From: Myxococcales bacterium
GTDB lineage: Bacteria; Myxococcota_A; Polyangia; Polyangiales; GCA-016699535
Direction: 5' to 3'
NCBI GenBank assembly: GCA_020633325.1
Contig: JACKDX010000001.1
Span: forward strand, 1,674,001-1,738,000
DNA: 64,000 bases
Part shown: positions 25,191 to 36,400 of the stretch, piece after piece
How positions within the stretch are numbered: position 1 is the first letter of the stretch
How the letters are laid out: every line of letters begins with the position of its first letter
Program-made: the position numbers and the translations under genes
Notes under the pieces: model-generated
Databases searched by the model: none
Seen by the model: the letters and a program-made list of their open reading frames with translations, nothing else
What the model was told of the DNA's origin: nothing

Positions 25191-25978
25191 TGTTTGCGCA
25201 CGGCGTTCGACTAACGATTGCGTACGATGGCACCGACTTTTGCGGTTGGCAGAAGCAACGGGCCGAGCGAAGCGTGCAAAAAGTCCTCGAGGACACGATC
25301 GCGGGCATCACCGGTCACCCGATTAAGCTGCGCGCGGCATCGCGCACCGATTCGGGCGTACATGCGTTGGGTAACGTTGCGGCGTTCTGCACCTCGCGTT
25401 TTATTGATACGACAGGCTGGCGCCAAGGCATCAACAGCGAACTGCCCGAGGATGTGTCTGTCACCCATGTGAGTGCGTGTTCCCCGGACTATAATCCCCG
25501 CCACGATACCTTGGGGAAACGCTATCGGTATCTTCTCGAGATTGCCAGAGTGCGCCATCCGCTCTATAGGAAGTACGTCTGGCATCCGCATGTCGCCGCC
25601 CAAAGCTTTGATGTCGAGCGCTTGCGGCACGGGGCGAAGATCTTCGAGGGCACGCATGACTTCGCCGCCTTCCGCAATAGCGCCGATACGCGCGTGTCCA
25701 CGGTGCGACACATTTCCGAAATTAAGGTGGACCCTGGATTTTCTAACGAACCATCTCTAATTGCAGTAGAAGTCCATGGCACCGCATTCATGCATCATAT
25801 GGTGCGTATTATGGTCGGCACATTGCTGAAGGTGGCCATCGGTCGGATGTCTTTGGACCAGTTGCGGGAGCTCCTCGGCCCTTTGGGGACCCGTGGGCGC
25901 GCGGGTATGACCGCGCCGGCATCTGGGTTATGCTTAAAGGAGGTGCTGCTGGGGCGACAAATTGAGGGAGCTTCATGA
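25190..25978 (+). CDS. truA: tRNA pseudouridine(38-40) synthase
   Basis: A 262-residue TruA that converts uridines 38-40 of the tRNA anticodon arm to pseudouridine. It has LTIAYDGTDFCGWQ near the N-terminus and the catalytic aspartate in SRTDSGVHALGN (about residue 54), then LPEDVSV, YNPRHDTLGKRYRY and FMHHMVRIMVGTLL. The start is GTG at 25190, sharing one base with the TAG of the preceding outer-membrane-like gene; there is no ATG nearby and the GTG gives the usual N-terminus. The next gene begins inside its stop codon (ATGA). Its position among envelope genes probably reflects operon packing rather than function. Confidence 0.95.
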   Translation: MFAHGVRLTIAYDGTDFCGWQKQRAERSVQKVLEDTIAGITGHPIKLRAASRTDSGVHALGNVAAFCTSRFIDTTGWRQGINSELPEDVSVTHVSACSPDYNPRHDTLGKRYRYLLEIARVRHPLYRKYVWHPHVAAQSFDVERLRHGAKIFEGTHDFAAFRNSADTRVSTVRHISEIKVDPGFSNEPSLIAVEVHGTAFMHHMVRIMVGTLLKVAIGRMSLDQLRELLGPLGTRGRAGMTAPASGLCLKEVLLGRQIEGAS

Positions 25979-26301
25979 CGCGTAGCTATTTCTTAGGAGG
26001 CTTATTCATGGCGGTGGCTGGCACGGCGCACGCGCAAGCGGCGCATTCTTTTTATTGGAAACCGTTGAAGCCAGTGGAACTGATGGTAGGGCCCCACACC
26101 TTAAACTTGGGTGCTGAGGGGACGGATACGTTATCGTTCGATGAAGATCCGTTGCAGGCTGGCAGTGGGGCTAATTGGGTCGAGGCCTATTGGCCTCTTT
26201 TCGCAGGAGTTTTAGGGGTCGCCGCCCTCTTAACTGCCTTTCTGGTGGTGCACGATTCGGCCGAGCAGCCCCAAACCGTCATGCGATTTGATGTTAAGTG
26301 A
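25975..26301 (+). CDS. Small exported or membrane-anchored protein, uncharacterised
   Basis: A 108-residue protein with a signal peptide (LGGLFMAVAGTAHAQA), a polar stretch of ~45 residues (including SFYWKPLKPVELMVG) and a C-terminal membrane helix at about residues 73-93 (LFAGVLGVAALLTAFLVV), leaving a short tail. Topology is probably periplasmic with a single anchor. The start overlaps the truA stop (ATGA) and its stop overlaps the next gene's GTG (GTGA), so it is a full member of the coupled run. Not recognised. Confidence 0.75.
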   Translation: MTRSYFLGGLFMAVAGTAHAQAAHSFYWKPLKPVELMVGPHTLNLGAEGTDTLSFDEDPLQAGSGANWVEAYWPLFAGVLGVAALLTAFLVVHDSAEQPQTVMRFDVK

Positions 26302-27392
26302 ACACCGAGACCAGCATACGTAATGTATCCTTGGCGCTTGCGCTGCTGACGGCATGTGCGGCTCCCAGGCCGTTCGCTGCCACGGCGCGCATGTCCGATG
26401 GGCAGCCGAATCCCTTGAGCTGCACGCCTGAGCCCGTCGGCACGGGGGCGCTTGACACAAGTCTCTGCGGGCTTGAGTCCCCCACGTGTAGTGAAGTGGA
26501 GGCGAGGCTGTCGATTCCTGACCCGTTGGCGGGGCTACCGCTGAAATCCTCGGACGATCGGCCTTTCGATTTCGTGGTGGTGCTTTCTGTCGACGGTTTG
26601 CGGCCGGACATGATCTCTTCTCGAACCCCCACATTCGAGAGCCTCAAGGAACATGCCACCTGGGCAGAAAATGCCTTCACCATTCATCGTTCCACCACGT
26701 TGCCGTCACACGCGGCGATGTTAAGCGGCGTTGATACCGATAGGCATGGCATCACTTTCAACGCGTATCGACCTGGGTTTGGGAGCATCCGGTTCCCTGG
26801 CATTGCGGAGGTAGTGCGACGAGCCGGCATGGAGCTTGGGATGTTCGTCGCCAAGTACAAACTTATTCACTTGATAGAGCCGAGCGCCGTCAGCGCCTTC
26901 CACGTTGGCGGCATCAATTGTGAGCGGGTGGCATCCCAGGCAGCTCCGTTCATTGTAAGCGCTGCGACGGGTCTGGCTATTGTGCATTTTTCGGAGACAG
27001 ATGTCGCCGGGCATCGGTATGGATGGATGTCGCCGCGGTATCGCAGCGCCGCGGAGAAGGCCGATCGCTGTAGCCGAGTCCTCCTCACAGCGGTGAGCCG
27101 CCGCTCGAATCCCGAAAGGACGCTGATGATCATCACGGCCGACCATGGAGGTCATGGCCGACGCCACATGAGCGGGCAAGATGTGGACAGGCGGATTCCT
27201 TGGATGGCCACAAGCAGCAGCCTGAAATCCCCGGATCGCATTCGGCGCGAGTTGAGCACCATGGACACCGCCGCGACTGTATTAGGCGCCTTGGGGCTCC
27301 CTTTGCCGCATGGCATGGTTGGCCGTCCGGTCGTAGAGGTGCTTGGCACCCCACAAGACCCCAATAAGTCCGCAATGATGTTGCCGCCATAG
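26298..27392 (+). CDS. Lipoprotein of the alkaline phosphatase/type I phosphodiesterase superfamily
   Basis: A 364-residue predicted lipoprotein hydrolase. The signal peptide ends in lipobox LTAC with the lipidated Cys at residue 20. The catalytic core has the metal sites of the nucleotide pyrophosphatase/phosphodiesterase family: Asp in VVVLSVDGLRPDM, the Thr nucleophile in STTLPSHAAMLSG, Asp and His in ETDVAGHRYG, Asp and His in ITADHGGHG, and a last His in RRHMSGQD. It should act in the periplasm or on the surface on phosphodiesters or phosphonates; the substrate is unknown. The start is GTG overlapping the preceding stop by four bases. prfC follows after 23 bases. Confidence 0.88.
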   Translation: MNTETSIRNVSLALALLTACAAPRPFAATARMSDGQPNPLSCTPEPVGTGALDTSLCGLESPTCSEVEARLSIPDPLAGLPLKSSDDRPFDFVVVLSVDGLRPDMISSRTPTFESLKEHATWAENAFTIHRSTTLPSHAAMLSGVDTDRHGITFNAYRPGFGSIRFPGIAEVVRRAGMELGMFVAKYKLIHLIEPSAVSAFHVGGINCERVASQAAPFIVSAATGLAIVHFSETDVAGHRYGWMSPRYRSAAEKADRCSRVLLTAVSRRSNPERTLMIITADHGGHGRRHMSGQDVDRRIPWMATSSSLKSPDRIRRELSTMDTAATVLGALGLPLPHGMVGRPVVEVLGTPQDPNKSAMMLPP

Positions 27393-27415
27393 GCAGAGAC
27401 GTGTAGAGCCTCGCG

Positions 27416-29011
27416 GTGACCAGAGCCCAGGAAGTAGAACGTCGAAGGACGTTCGCCATCGTTTCGCATCCGGATGCAGGGAAGACCACGCTTACCGAAA
27501 AGCTGTTGCTATACGGTGGGGCCATCCACCTCGCTGGTGCGGTCAAAGCGCGTCGCTCCCAGTTGGCATCCAGAAGTGATTGGATGGAGCTTGAACGCAA
27601 GCGAGGCATTTCCATAACCACCAGTGTGATGCAATTTGATTATGAGGACATACGATACAACCTTCTCGACACCCCGGGGCATCAGGACTTTAGCGAAGAT
27701 ACCTACCGCACACTGATGGCTGCGGACTGCGCCGTGATGTTGATCGACGCTGCCAAAGGCGTTGAAGCGCAGACGCGGCGACTGTTTCAAGTGTGCAGGA
27801 TGCGCGGCATTCCGGTTATCACAGTGATCAATAAGCTAGACCTCGCGGCGCGTGACCCTTTTTCGTTGCTTGCGGAGGTCGAGGAGGTCCTGGAGCTCCC
27901 CACAGTTCCATTCACGTGGCCCATTGGAAGCGGCAAGCAGTTTCAGGGCGTCTATGTGCCGGCGACTCAGCAAGTACTGCGGTTTGAGCGCACGGACAAG
28001 AACACGCGGCCTGTGCCTGTGCAAACGCGCGGCATCGACGATCCAGAACTCGCGGCCCTTCTTGGGCAGGAAGCCGTCGAGGAACTGCGCGCCAACATCG
28101 AGTTGATTCAAGGGGCGGGCGAGATTTTTGCACGACAACGCTTTCTCGCCGGGCATCAAAGCCCGGTCTTCTTTCTAAGCGCGCTTACGAATTTTGGTGT
28201 GGAACCATTTTTACGAGAATTTGCGGCTTTATGCCCCCCGCCGGGGCCGGCCACCGACAGAACTGGCCGGGTTATCGCGCCCGACAGCCCTATGTTTTCG
28301 GGCTTTGTGTTCAAGATTCAGGCCAACATGGACCCGGCCCACCGTGACCGCATCGCATTTCTCAGGATTTGCTCGGGCGAATTCGAAGGCGGTATGCGCG
28401 TGCATCATTCCCGCATGAGCAAGAGCATCCGGCTGGCCTACGCTCAGCAGTTTATGGCTCAGGAACGCCAGACCGTCAGAAGCGCATTTGCTGGAGATAT
28501 AGTGGGGCTGTTTGACACGGGAATGTTACGCATCGGCGACACGCTGAGCACTGAAGCCGGGGTGTGTTTTGATTCTGTGCCCCGTTTCTCGCCCGAACAT
28601 TTTGCTCGATTAGCGCTCGATGATCCGATGAAGCGAAAGCAATTCCAAAAAGGGGTGTTGCAACTTGCAGAGGAGGGGACGGTCCAGCTTTTTACTGAGG
28701 AAGGCCGAGAAAAAGACCCTGTGGTGGGCGTAGTGGGTCAGCTTCAGTTTGACGTCCTGGCTTATCGGCTGCAGCACGAGTACGGTGCCAAGGCGCGTCT
28801 TGAACCTATGGCGTACCGCTATGCTCGCTGGGTCGATGGTGTGAGCTCGCTTGGCGAGCTTGAAACCAAGCGGGTGGGCATGCCACTGTGGGATCAAGAT
28901 CACCAACCAGTGCTTTTGCTCAAAGATGAGTGGGAGCTAAACCATGTCACCCAAAATAACCCTCAATGGACGTTTCGTGAGACCGCTTCATATCTTGGCG
29001 CATCCGCGTAG
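27416..29011 (+). CDS. prfC: Peptide chain release factor 3
   Basis: A 531-residue GTPase that recycles RF1/RF2 from the ribosome after termination. The GTPase motifs are all present: G1 SHPDAGKTTLTEKLL, G2-region RGISITTSVMQF, G3 DTPGHQDFSEDTYR and G4 NKLD. The RF3-specific middle and C-terminal domains follow, including SPVFFLSALTNFGVEPFL and VGVVGQLQFDVLAYRL. Length is the family norm. The start is GTG at 27416, with little Shine-Dalgarno. It lies between an envelope lipoprotein gene and a membrane-transporter gene, nine bases before the latter, on the plus strand. Confidence 0.97.
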   Translation: MTRAQEVERRRTFAIVSHPDAGKTTLTEKLLLYGGAIHLAGAVKARRSQLASRSDWMELERKRGISITTSVMQFDYEDIRYNLLDTPGHQDFSEDTYRTLMAADCAVMLIDAAKGVEAQTRRLFQVCRMRGIPVITVINKLDLAARDPFSLLAEVEEVLELPTVPFTWPIGSGKQFQGVYVPATQQVLRFERTDKNTRPVPVQTRGIDDPELAALLGQEAVEELRANIELIQGAGEIFARQRFLAGHQSPVFFLSALTNFGVEPFLREFAALCPPPGPATDRTGRVIAPDSPMFSGFVFKIQANMDPAHRDRIAFLRICSGEFEGGMRVHHSRMSKSIRLAYAQQFMAQERQTVRSAFAGDIVGLFDTGMLRIGDTLSTEAGVCFDSVPRFSPEHFARLALDDPMKRKQFQKGVLQLAEEGTVQLFTEEGREKDPVVGVVGQLQFDVLAYRLQHEYGAKARLEPMAYRYARWVDGVSSLGELETKRVGMPLWDQDHQPVLLLKDEWELNHVTQNNPQWTFRETASYLGASA

Positions 29012-29020
29012 CGTTAATGT

Positions 29021-30241
29021 ATGACCCAGCAATCTCTTATGCGCCCTTTGAATCCGCGCGAACCGGCTCCTCGCGCTCGGCTCAAGCAGTACTATCTCAT
29101 TTCTCTTATTGCCCTGCTTGCCATCACGTGGATGTTTCGGGTGCTCATCAAACCGCTCTTGATCGCTATTTTGATCGCTTACATCCTAGCGCCGCTTGTC
29201 AGTTCCTTGCAGCGCATACGGGTCGGCCCCTACCCGCTGCCCCGCTGGATGGCGGTACTGGCCATTTATGCATCGCTCTTGGCGTGCGCAGCCGGAGCGG
29301 TATCATTGCTCGCCCCGCGCCTGATGCATGAAACCCAGCAGTTGATTGCAGAGGTGCCCGCGCTCTCGGCGAAAGTGCGGCGCAAATGGATTCCCGCCGT
29401 GGAACGCGTCTTAGCTGGAACCACCGCGCTCTACCAGGCTCCTTTACCCACGCGCTCGTCCGGACGCGCTTCGCACGATGACGCGATTAAAGACCGGGTT
29501 TCCAAGGTGTTCGATCAACTGCTAAGCGAGGTGGAACATCCGGTGATAGGGTTATTGCGTCAAGCCAAGACAGTCGTTCGTGATGTAGTGGCAGGGATAT
29601 TTGCCACAGTGCTGGTGCTCATGGCCTCGGCATATCTTGTGCTGACACATCGGCAGATTCACGCTTTTTTTCGTGGATGTTTGGCCCCCAAGCATCAAAG
29701 ACACTACGGTGCCCTTTTGGGACGCATCGATCGAGGCCTGGCAGGCGTCGTGCGAGGCCAACTGATCATCTGCGTGGTCAACGGCGGGCTCTCCGGCATT
29801 GGGTTTTACGTGGCAGATCTTTCATACTGGCCCGTATTAACCCTGGTGGCGACAGTCTTTTCGATCATCCCCATCTTTGGCGCTATTTTGAGTTCCATTC
29901 CCGCGCTTATCATTGCCCTGCAACAGGGGACGAGTGTGGCTGTGTTCGTCGGTGTATGGATCCTTGCCATCCACCAGCTCGAGGCCAACGTGCTCAACCC
30001 CAAAATCGTCGGCGCGTCCGCGAGGCTTCATCCCGTTCTGGTGATGTTTGCCATCGTGGGGGCCGAGCTTTTATTTGGTGTATTGGGGGCACTGCTCGCC
30101 GTTCCGGTACTCAGCATCGCCGCCAGCGTTTTTGTGTATTTTCGTGATTGGAACTTGTATCGAGACCGCCTCCCTCAAGGCAACGTGGATGCGCCGCCGC
30201 GAGAACATCCCGAGCTGGCTACGACCGTTGGGCCGGACTAA
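29021..30241 (+). CDS. AI-2E family membrane protein (PerM/TqsA type)
   Basis: A 406-residue inner-membrane protein with about eight transmembrane helices. Two to three lie at the N-terminus (YLISLIALLAITWMF, LLIAILIAYILAPLV), then a charged soluble stretch of ~110 residues, then five more helices including SIIPIFGAILSSIPALIIAL. The signature near the end, IHQLEANVLNPKIVG, is typical of the family, whose members export autoinducer-2 or other small molecules, or exchange ions. The substrate here is unknown. The last four bases (CTAA) also encode the stop of a small minus-strand gene. It is the last gene of the plus-strand run. Confidence 0.9.
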   Translation: MTQQSLMRPLNPREPAPRARLKQYYLISLIALLAITWMFRVLIKPLLIAILIAYILAPLVSSLQRIRVGPYPLPRWMAVLAIYASLLACAAGAVSLLAPRLMHETQQLIAEVPALSAKVRRKWIPAVERVLAGTTALYQAPLPTRSSGRASHDDAIKDRVSKVFDQLLSEVEHPVIGLLRQAKTVVRDVVAGIFATVLVLMASAYLVLTHRQIHAFFRGCLAPKHQRHYGALLGRIDRGLAGVVRGQLIICVVNGGLSGIGFYVADLSYWPVLTLVATVFSIIPIFGAILSSIPALIIALQQGTSVAVFVGVWILAIHQLEANVLNPKIVGASARLHPVLVMFAIVGAELLFGVLGALLAVPVLSIAASVFVYFRDWNLYRDRLPQGNVDAPPREHPELATTVGPD

Positions 30242-30396
30242 CCAGTTGGCTGAGTGGCGGCGGGCTCGGGTAGCGATTTTGCGTGGACGGGAAACTTGGG
30301 CGTGCTGGCTTTGGTGCGCGCCTTTTTGTGGGCTTTTCCGTTGCTTGAACGCTTGCGCCGCCGAATACGGTCCGTTTGCTGGGTTAAAGATGCCAT
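30238..30396 (-). CDS. Very basic 52-residue protein with a leaderless-type promoter
   Basis: A short open frame of 52 residues: MASLTQQTDRIRRRKRSS, then NGKAHKKARTKASTPKFP and a Pro/Ala-rich end. It holds 13 Lys/Arg against two acidic residues, so it should bind nucleic acid, ribosome or membrane phosphate; no family is recognised. A strong promoter (TTGACT, 17, CATAAT) ends ten bases before the ATG, so the message should begin within about three bases of it and would be leaderless; no Shine-Dalgarno is present. The stop overlaps the stop of the convergent AI-2E gene by four bases. The promoter, the biased composition and the compact fit argue that it is real. Confidence 0.6.
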   Translation of the reverse strand: MASLTQQTDRIRRRKRSSNGKAHKKARTKASTPKFPVHAKSLPEPAATQPTG

Positions 30397-30405
30397 GGGG
30401 ACGTA

Positions 30406-30434
30406 ATTATGCCTCACCTGCGCCCCTGAGTCAA
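30406..30434 (-). promoter_or_regulatory. Strong sigma-70-type promoter of the small basic protein
   Basis: On the minus strand TTGACT (30429-30434), a 17-base spacer and CATAAT (30406-30411). Transcription should begin near 30399, three bases before the ATG at 30396. It lies in the 88-base gap after the giant TPR gene. Confidence 0.7.
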
Positions 30435-30484
30435 TCGCTATTCGGGAGTTCTACCCGGCAGTGGGAGCCCGGCGAAATGTCGCG

Positions 30485-33400
30485 TTACCGCATCTCATCT
30501 ATGGATCTCAACGCGCCTGCATGAGCGCTGTCTTCGGCCAATGCGCGCTCGAAAAGATTCTTCGCTTTAGCCGTATCCTTCTGACGGACAGCAATCTGTC
30601 CAAGATAGAAGTAAACGTCAGCTTTGCTCATGCCGGAGACCTTATCCAGTCGTTGCAGGAGCAATGCTCGAAACTTTTTCTGCGCGCCTTCCAGATCGTT
30701 TTGCTCCAAGCAAAACAAGCCATAGTCTTTGAGGATCTCGACGTTGCCCAAATCTAACTTAAAGGCCGCATCAAAATGCTCTCGGGCGCGTTCCATGTCC
30801 TTCTGCGCCCAATAGGCTTTGCCGATTTCATGGTGAAAAGTGGCCACCTCTTTGCTACGCGTCGTTCCGAAGGACGCGATGATGCTCTTTAGCACCTCGA
30901 TGACCTTGTCATATTCTTGCTGATCGGCGTGTGCGTCGCACAGGGCGAGCAAAATTGTGCGATCGCCGGGTGCAAGCAATAGTGCCCTCTGAAAACATAC
31001 GACGGCTTGAGGGCTGTCCTTGAGTTGCACGAGTGCGATCTGGCCCGCCGCCTGAAGGCGCTCCAATTTCGCTGCGGGATCGGAGAGGCGCTGCTCCTCG
31101 AAAAGCAGCTGCTCCAACATGGCTTGATGGTCGGCTGTTTGCTCGAAAAGAGCCCTAAGCTGGCTCCATATGGCCTGATCGTCGGGCGCAAGCTCTCGGG
31201 CACGGATCAGCGCGGCCATCATACCTTGTTCCCCTAGGGAAGCCTCGCGATAGAGGCCTGAGATACGAACAAACACCGCTGCCGCGTCTTTGGGCGCAAG
31301 CAGCCTGACGGAACGTTCGAGCGTTGCGATAAGAGCGGGTGTATTACCCGCGCGCTCGTAAACGCGGGCCAGCATATCGTGGGAGTCGGGACGCGCGGAA
31401 CTGAGAGCGATTGCTCGCTCGTACTCGTCCGCCGCCCGCTGAAAATCGTCTCTCGCTTCGTAAAGAGAGCCGAGCTCGATGCAGAGGTCGGCGGCCTCGT
31501 CCGCCTGTCCGGCCTCCCCCAGCTGGGCGGCATTCTGGTCCAACAAACGAGCGAAACGTTTGAACCAGTCATCGCCTTGATCGAGTGCAAAGCCCTGTCT
31601 CGCAAACTCGAGCGCGCGAGGCACATCGTGGAGCTCCCCTTCCCAAAGGCTACTCGTTCTCGCTATCAGTCGAAGGCGCTGCTCGCGGTCTGTGGTTTCA
31701 AGCAGCCTTTGCTCAAACAACGCCGCAAGTTCGAGGGGTTTGCCCTGTTGCGTGTATGCCTGCTCAAGGGCGTCCGAGGCCATTTCGCGCACTGCGGGGT
31801 CGTGTAGGAGAGCCTCGATTTCTCTTGTGGCCTGCTGATGGCGCGGATCCATATCCAGGATTTCCCGGTAATGCCTGAGAGCTTCTTGAGCATCGGCCAG
31901 TCGATGATGCTCAAGATCGCCAAGCATCTCAAGAAATGTCAGCCGATCTGAGTCACTGGTGGCTCTCTTAAGCTGTTCAAGAATTATCGCATGGGCCTCG
32001 GGCCATCGTTCGGATTGCATAAGCAAACGCTGAAGTTCGGGAAGACACGCCGTGCGGGTTTTGTCCTTCTCCCACGCGGCGCTGAGCGCCGAAATGGCCA
32101 AAGCCATGTTGCCCAGCCGGTTCTCCGCGATATCGGCGGTGCGCAGGTAGAGCAGTTCCTCAGCGGATGCGCCCAATCCGCGCGTCAGGCGCGCATCGTA
32201 GATGTCGATCACCTGCTGCCAATCGGTAGTTTGCGTCGCGAGCCCCTCAAGGCGTTCTGACTCAAGAGGAATGGCATCTTCAGTGGCGGACAGTAAGGCT
32301 AAGCCGCGTGCGTGCTGGGCGTCCGGTATATTGCGTCGCTTCTGGTCATGGAGAACCGAAAGCTCCGCAAACCGCCGATGGCGCTCAACGTCGGACGACG
32401 CATGGTCCGCTTCGATTTCAAGAAGACGGGCAAGCTCATCCCATCGCCCCTGTGACTTGAGTAAAGGCATGACAGTGGCAAGCACCCGACTTCGCACCGA
32501 TGGCTGCTCCGCAAGCCCAACCAAACCTTCGATGACCGGCTCAAAGGTGGCATCGGCTTCGAGCGCAGCGGCGTAATGGGCGAAGGCGCGCTCAACATCC
32601 TCCACTTCATTGCGGCACACTTCTGCGACGCGCACATGCAAGCGTGCTAGGACGGAGGATTCGGACTCGAGCGTGATCCGTCTTTCGACAGTCTCGGCGT
32701 ACTCGGACCATCTGCCCTCAGACTGGTACACAAGTGCCAAACGCTCGAGCGCCTCCTGATGCGAGGGATTGTCGCCAAGGATACCAAGGTATGTATCGAT
32801 GGCGGGTTGCGGTTCACTCAGTTCGTAAAACTGCACGTCTCCGAGCCTAAGCCTCAGCGCAGATCGCTTGTCGAGATCGGACTCCATTCCCACGCGGGAT
32901 AAAAGAACATCGGCAAGCGCGCGATATCGTTCATGCTTGGTGTACAACCTATCGAGCCCTTCCCACGCCCCAGCACCTTCAGCGGGGACGACAGCGGCAG
33001 CGTGCTCGTATGCGGCAATCGCTTCGTCATCTCTGCCAAGGTCAGATTCGTACGTAACCGCTACTTCCAACCAAAGCTCGTGCTTGAGGTGCGGATCGGT
33101 CGTCATGGTTGCGAGACGCTGGCCAACTTGAACCAATCGTTCTGCATTGCCCTCTACACGGTAAAGCTCGCGTAACCGTCTCAAGACCGTTTCGTTGCCT
33201 TCCTGCGGCCCAAGCTCAAGAAGCTGTTCATACACGCGGATGGCTGACGCGACGTCGTTGAGCCGCGCGTCGTACAATTTCGACGCGGCTTCTAAAAGGC
33301 CTCGCCGGTGCGAGGTGTCGTCGATCCGCACCGAGGCATCCTCGAGTGCAAGAGCGAGTTCGCGCCATAGGTTGCCCGCATCCGCCAATCTCTCGAGCTC

Positions 33401-36400
33401 GTAACGTATGCTTTCCTGACTAGGGTCTAGCACAAATGCCGTTGACCAGGCATGCATGGCCAACCGGGGGTTGTGCCCGCGTTCCTCGTGCAGCACCGCG
33501 GCCAGGCGATGAAGCTCGATCTGCTCGTCAATGTCTGTCGACATCTCCGCACGTGCTTGATAGATGGCGATGAGTTTCATCCATTGGTCCGTTGCCTCGT
33601 AAACGCGCTCCAGAATACGAGCAACCCGCAGCCGGAGCGGCACTTGTTGAACCAGGGTTTCCAACGATTCCACCGCTGCGGAGTGATGAGGGTTCGCATC
33701 GACCATCTCTTCCAAAATACGAAGACCATGCTCGACATCGGACAGTTGCTCCAGATATAGGTGCGCCACCCTATGCCGCAGTTGCGGCTCAACATCCGTG
33801 CCCATTAAACGGTCTGCTTGCGAGGCCAAGAAATCCGCCAGCTCGATCCATTTTTCCGCATTGACCAGCGTATCATCAAGCGCTCGCGCTGCCGGGGCAT
33901 CCAAAGGATCGATCTCCAAGATTCTGCGATAGATCTCGATAGCACGTCCGGGATCGTTGAGGTGATCCCGATAAATCCGGGCTCGGCGATGCAAAAGCTC
34001 TATCTGGGTTGCTTCGTCGAAGACAACCTGGATGCGGGACTCATACAGTTCCGCGACCAAAGCATAAGACTCGCTCCGCAAAAGTTCTTGCTCGAGCAGT
34101 TCGAACGCTTCTTCGTGCGTTGAGTCAATGCTCAACACTCGTCTCAGCAATGAAACCACCTTATCCATCGGCAGATGATGCGTTATGCGTAGCTCTGCAG
34201 CCGACAGGGCGAGATCCATAATGAGATCCGGGTCCGTCAGATGGTCCAACGCTTCTTCGTAAGCGAGCGCGAGTGTTTCCCATTGTTCCAACACGCGAGC
34301 CAACCGTACGAGAGCCTCTCGCGCTTGATGGTTTGAAGGATCGATCTCAAACATGGGTGCATACGTCAGCAGCGCCCCGTCGAGGTCCTCAAGATGGTCT
34401 TCATACGTCTCTGCGAGACGCCCCAGCAGTCGCATTTTTTCGTCTGGCTCTGTCTCGAACTCGCAATGCGCGCGCATGATTCGAATCAACCGATCCCAGT
34501 CCAACTTGACCAAGAGCAGCGGCTCTAATACCGGAGCGGCCAACCCCACATGCTTGTTTTCTAAGACCAGCGACTCTAGATAGTTGATACTGTCTTCGTG
34601 ATCCGGGTTTTCCTCGAGCAGACGACGCAGATGTTCCATGCCTTCCTCAGGAGCATCGCGATGATCAATAAAAATGCGTCCCAATTTAAAGCGCGTCTCT
34701 TCGCAGTCGCCCAAGCCCAGCTCAAGCGCGCGTTCGTACAAAAAGCCCAAGTCCACCCAGCGTTCTGCCTGGCGATATAGACGCTCCAACGGATCAAACG
34801 CTTCGGCGCGCGCCCCTTCCTGCATGACTTGCTCGTAGGCTTCGATGGCGAGCGTGACATTTCCGAGATCCGTTTCGGCAATATCCGCTTGCCGCAACAA
34901 TAGATGCACTCGGGCAACGGACGTGGTCGCAAGATCGGTCTTCTGTCTCAGGACGCTCAATAATCCCTGAGCATTGCCGCATTCGGCTTCAAGTTCCTCA
35001 AGCGCATCTAAAGCGGCCGCGTCATCTGCAACGCGCTCCAAAATCACGCGGTAGTACTCGCGCGCCGTGACGCCGTCTTTTAGGCGAATGCGCGCAATGT
35101 CTGCAGCAGTTCTCAATACGTAAAGATTTAACTCTTCGTCCAAGATTGTGGGCGCTAAGTCTTTTAGTAGCCCGAGAAGCGCATCCCAGGCATCGGCCGC
35201 ACCCGCCACTGAAAGCAACTCAAGCAGCGTCTCTCTGATGTCGTGCTCCTCCGGCGCGAGTTTGACTGCCCGCGCCCAAAGTTCAAATGCCTCCCTAGGG
35301 CTGTCCAGTTGCCGCAACGCAGCGCGGGCCGCATCTTGAAGCGCATTGAAGGCCTCCGCCTTGTCCTCCGACTGCGCGACAATGCGCAGTGCATCCACAC
35401 GATGCCGATGCCGCCCTTTCGCATCATATAGATCCGCGAGCGCCCGTGCAGCCGACAATCGTGCGCTCGCGTCTTCGCCTTCGGTGATCTTGTGTAGGGC
35501 TTCAATGGTCGGTTCGTGATCTGGGTCAATCGCAAGCACCTCTCTGTAGAGTTCCACCGCACGAACGTGGTCGTTCAACTTTTCTCCCAAGACAAACGCC
35601 GCCCGAAGTCGCAAGGAGATTTGATCATCTTCCTGCGCAAAGTGCTCTTTTAGGGTCCAAAAAATCTCAAGCACGTCGGCCCAGCGTTGGTCCGCCTCAT
35701 ACAGGCGAGCGAGTTTTATGAGAACATCGTGCTCGGGTTGAAATTGCTCGATCAGCGCCTCGTATGCGCTAATCGCTTGTGGAATGTTTAACAGCTTTTC
35801 TTCGTACACACGCGCAATCTTTTCCTGCGCATGCCGCGAGCGCACGTCGTCGCTACCACTCTCGATTTGCATGGCTAAGACATCCACCAGGCGTTCCCAT
35901 TGCCCATCGGCCTCAAGCATTCTGGCCCAACCCTCAAGCACCGCCATGTCCGAGGGGTCCGCCTCGGCCAATTTTTGAAAGGCGGAAATGGCCCCACTCT
36001 TGTTTTCCAGGGCGTTCTCATACAGCGCGGCGAGTTCAAATAGAGCATCTTGTCGCTCTGACGGGTCGTGAGTAAGTTCGGCGATACGTTCCAGATCCTC
36101 GGCCCACGCGGAAAAATTGGATTGCGCACGATGTTGGACCATCAGTGCACGAGAGGCGGGCAAAACGAACTCCGGGTCGTGGGGATCGGCGGCAATGAGC
36201 TCGGCATACGCTTTCTCAGCCTCCCCCGGCTGCTGCTCGCGATGGTCAAAGAACTTAGCCAGCTCGTACAATAGCTCCTTTGTAAGCGCTGGTGTCTCTC
36301 GGGTGTTGCTCAGAGCATTTCGCAACGCATGACTGTAGTCGTGGTCACGGCCGGTCGCCTCGGCCAATCGGCTAAGCTCTTCTCGCAGATGGACATCCGA

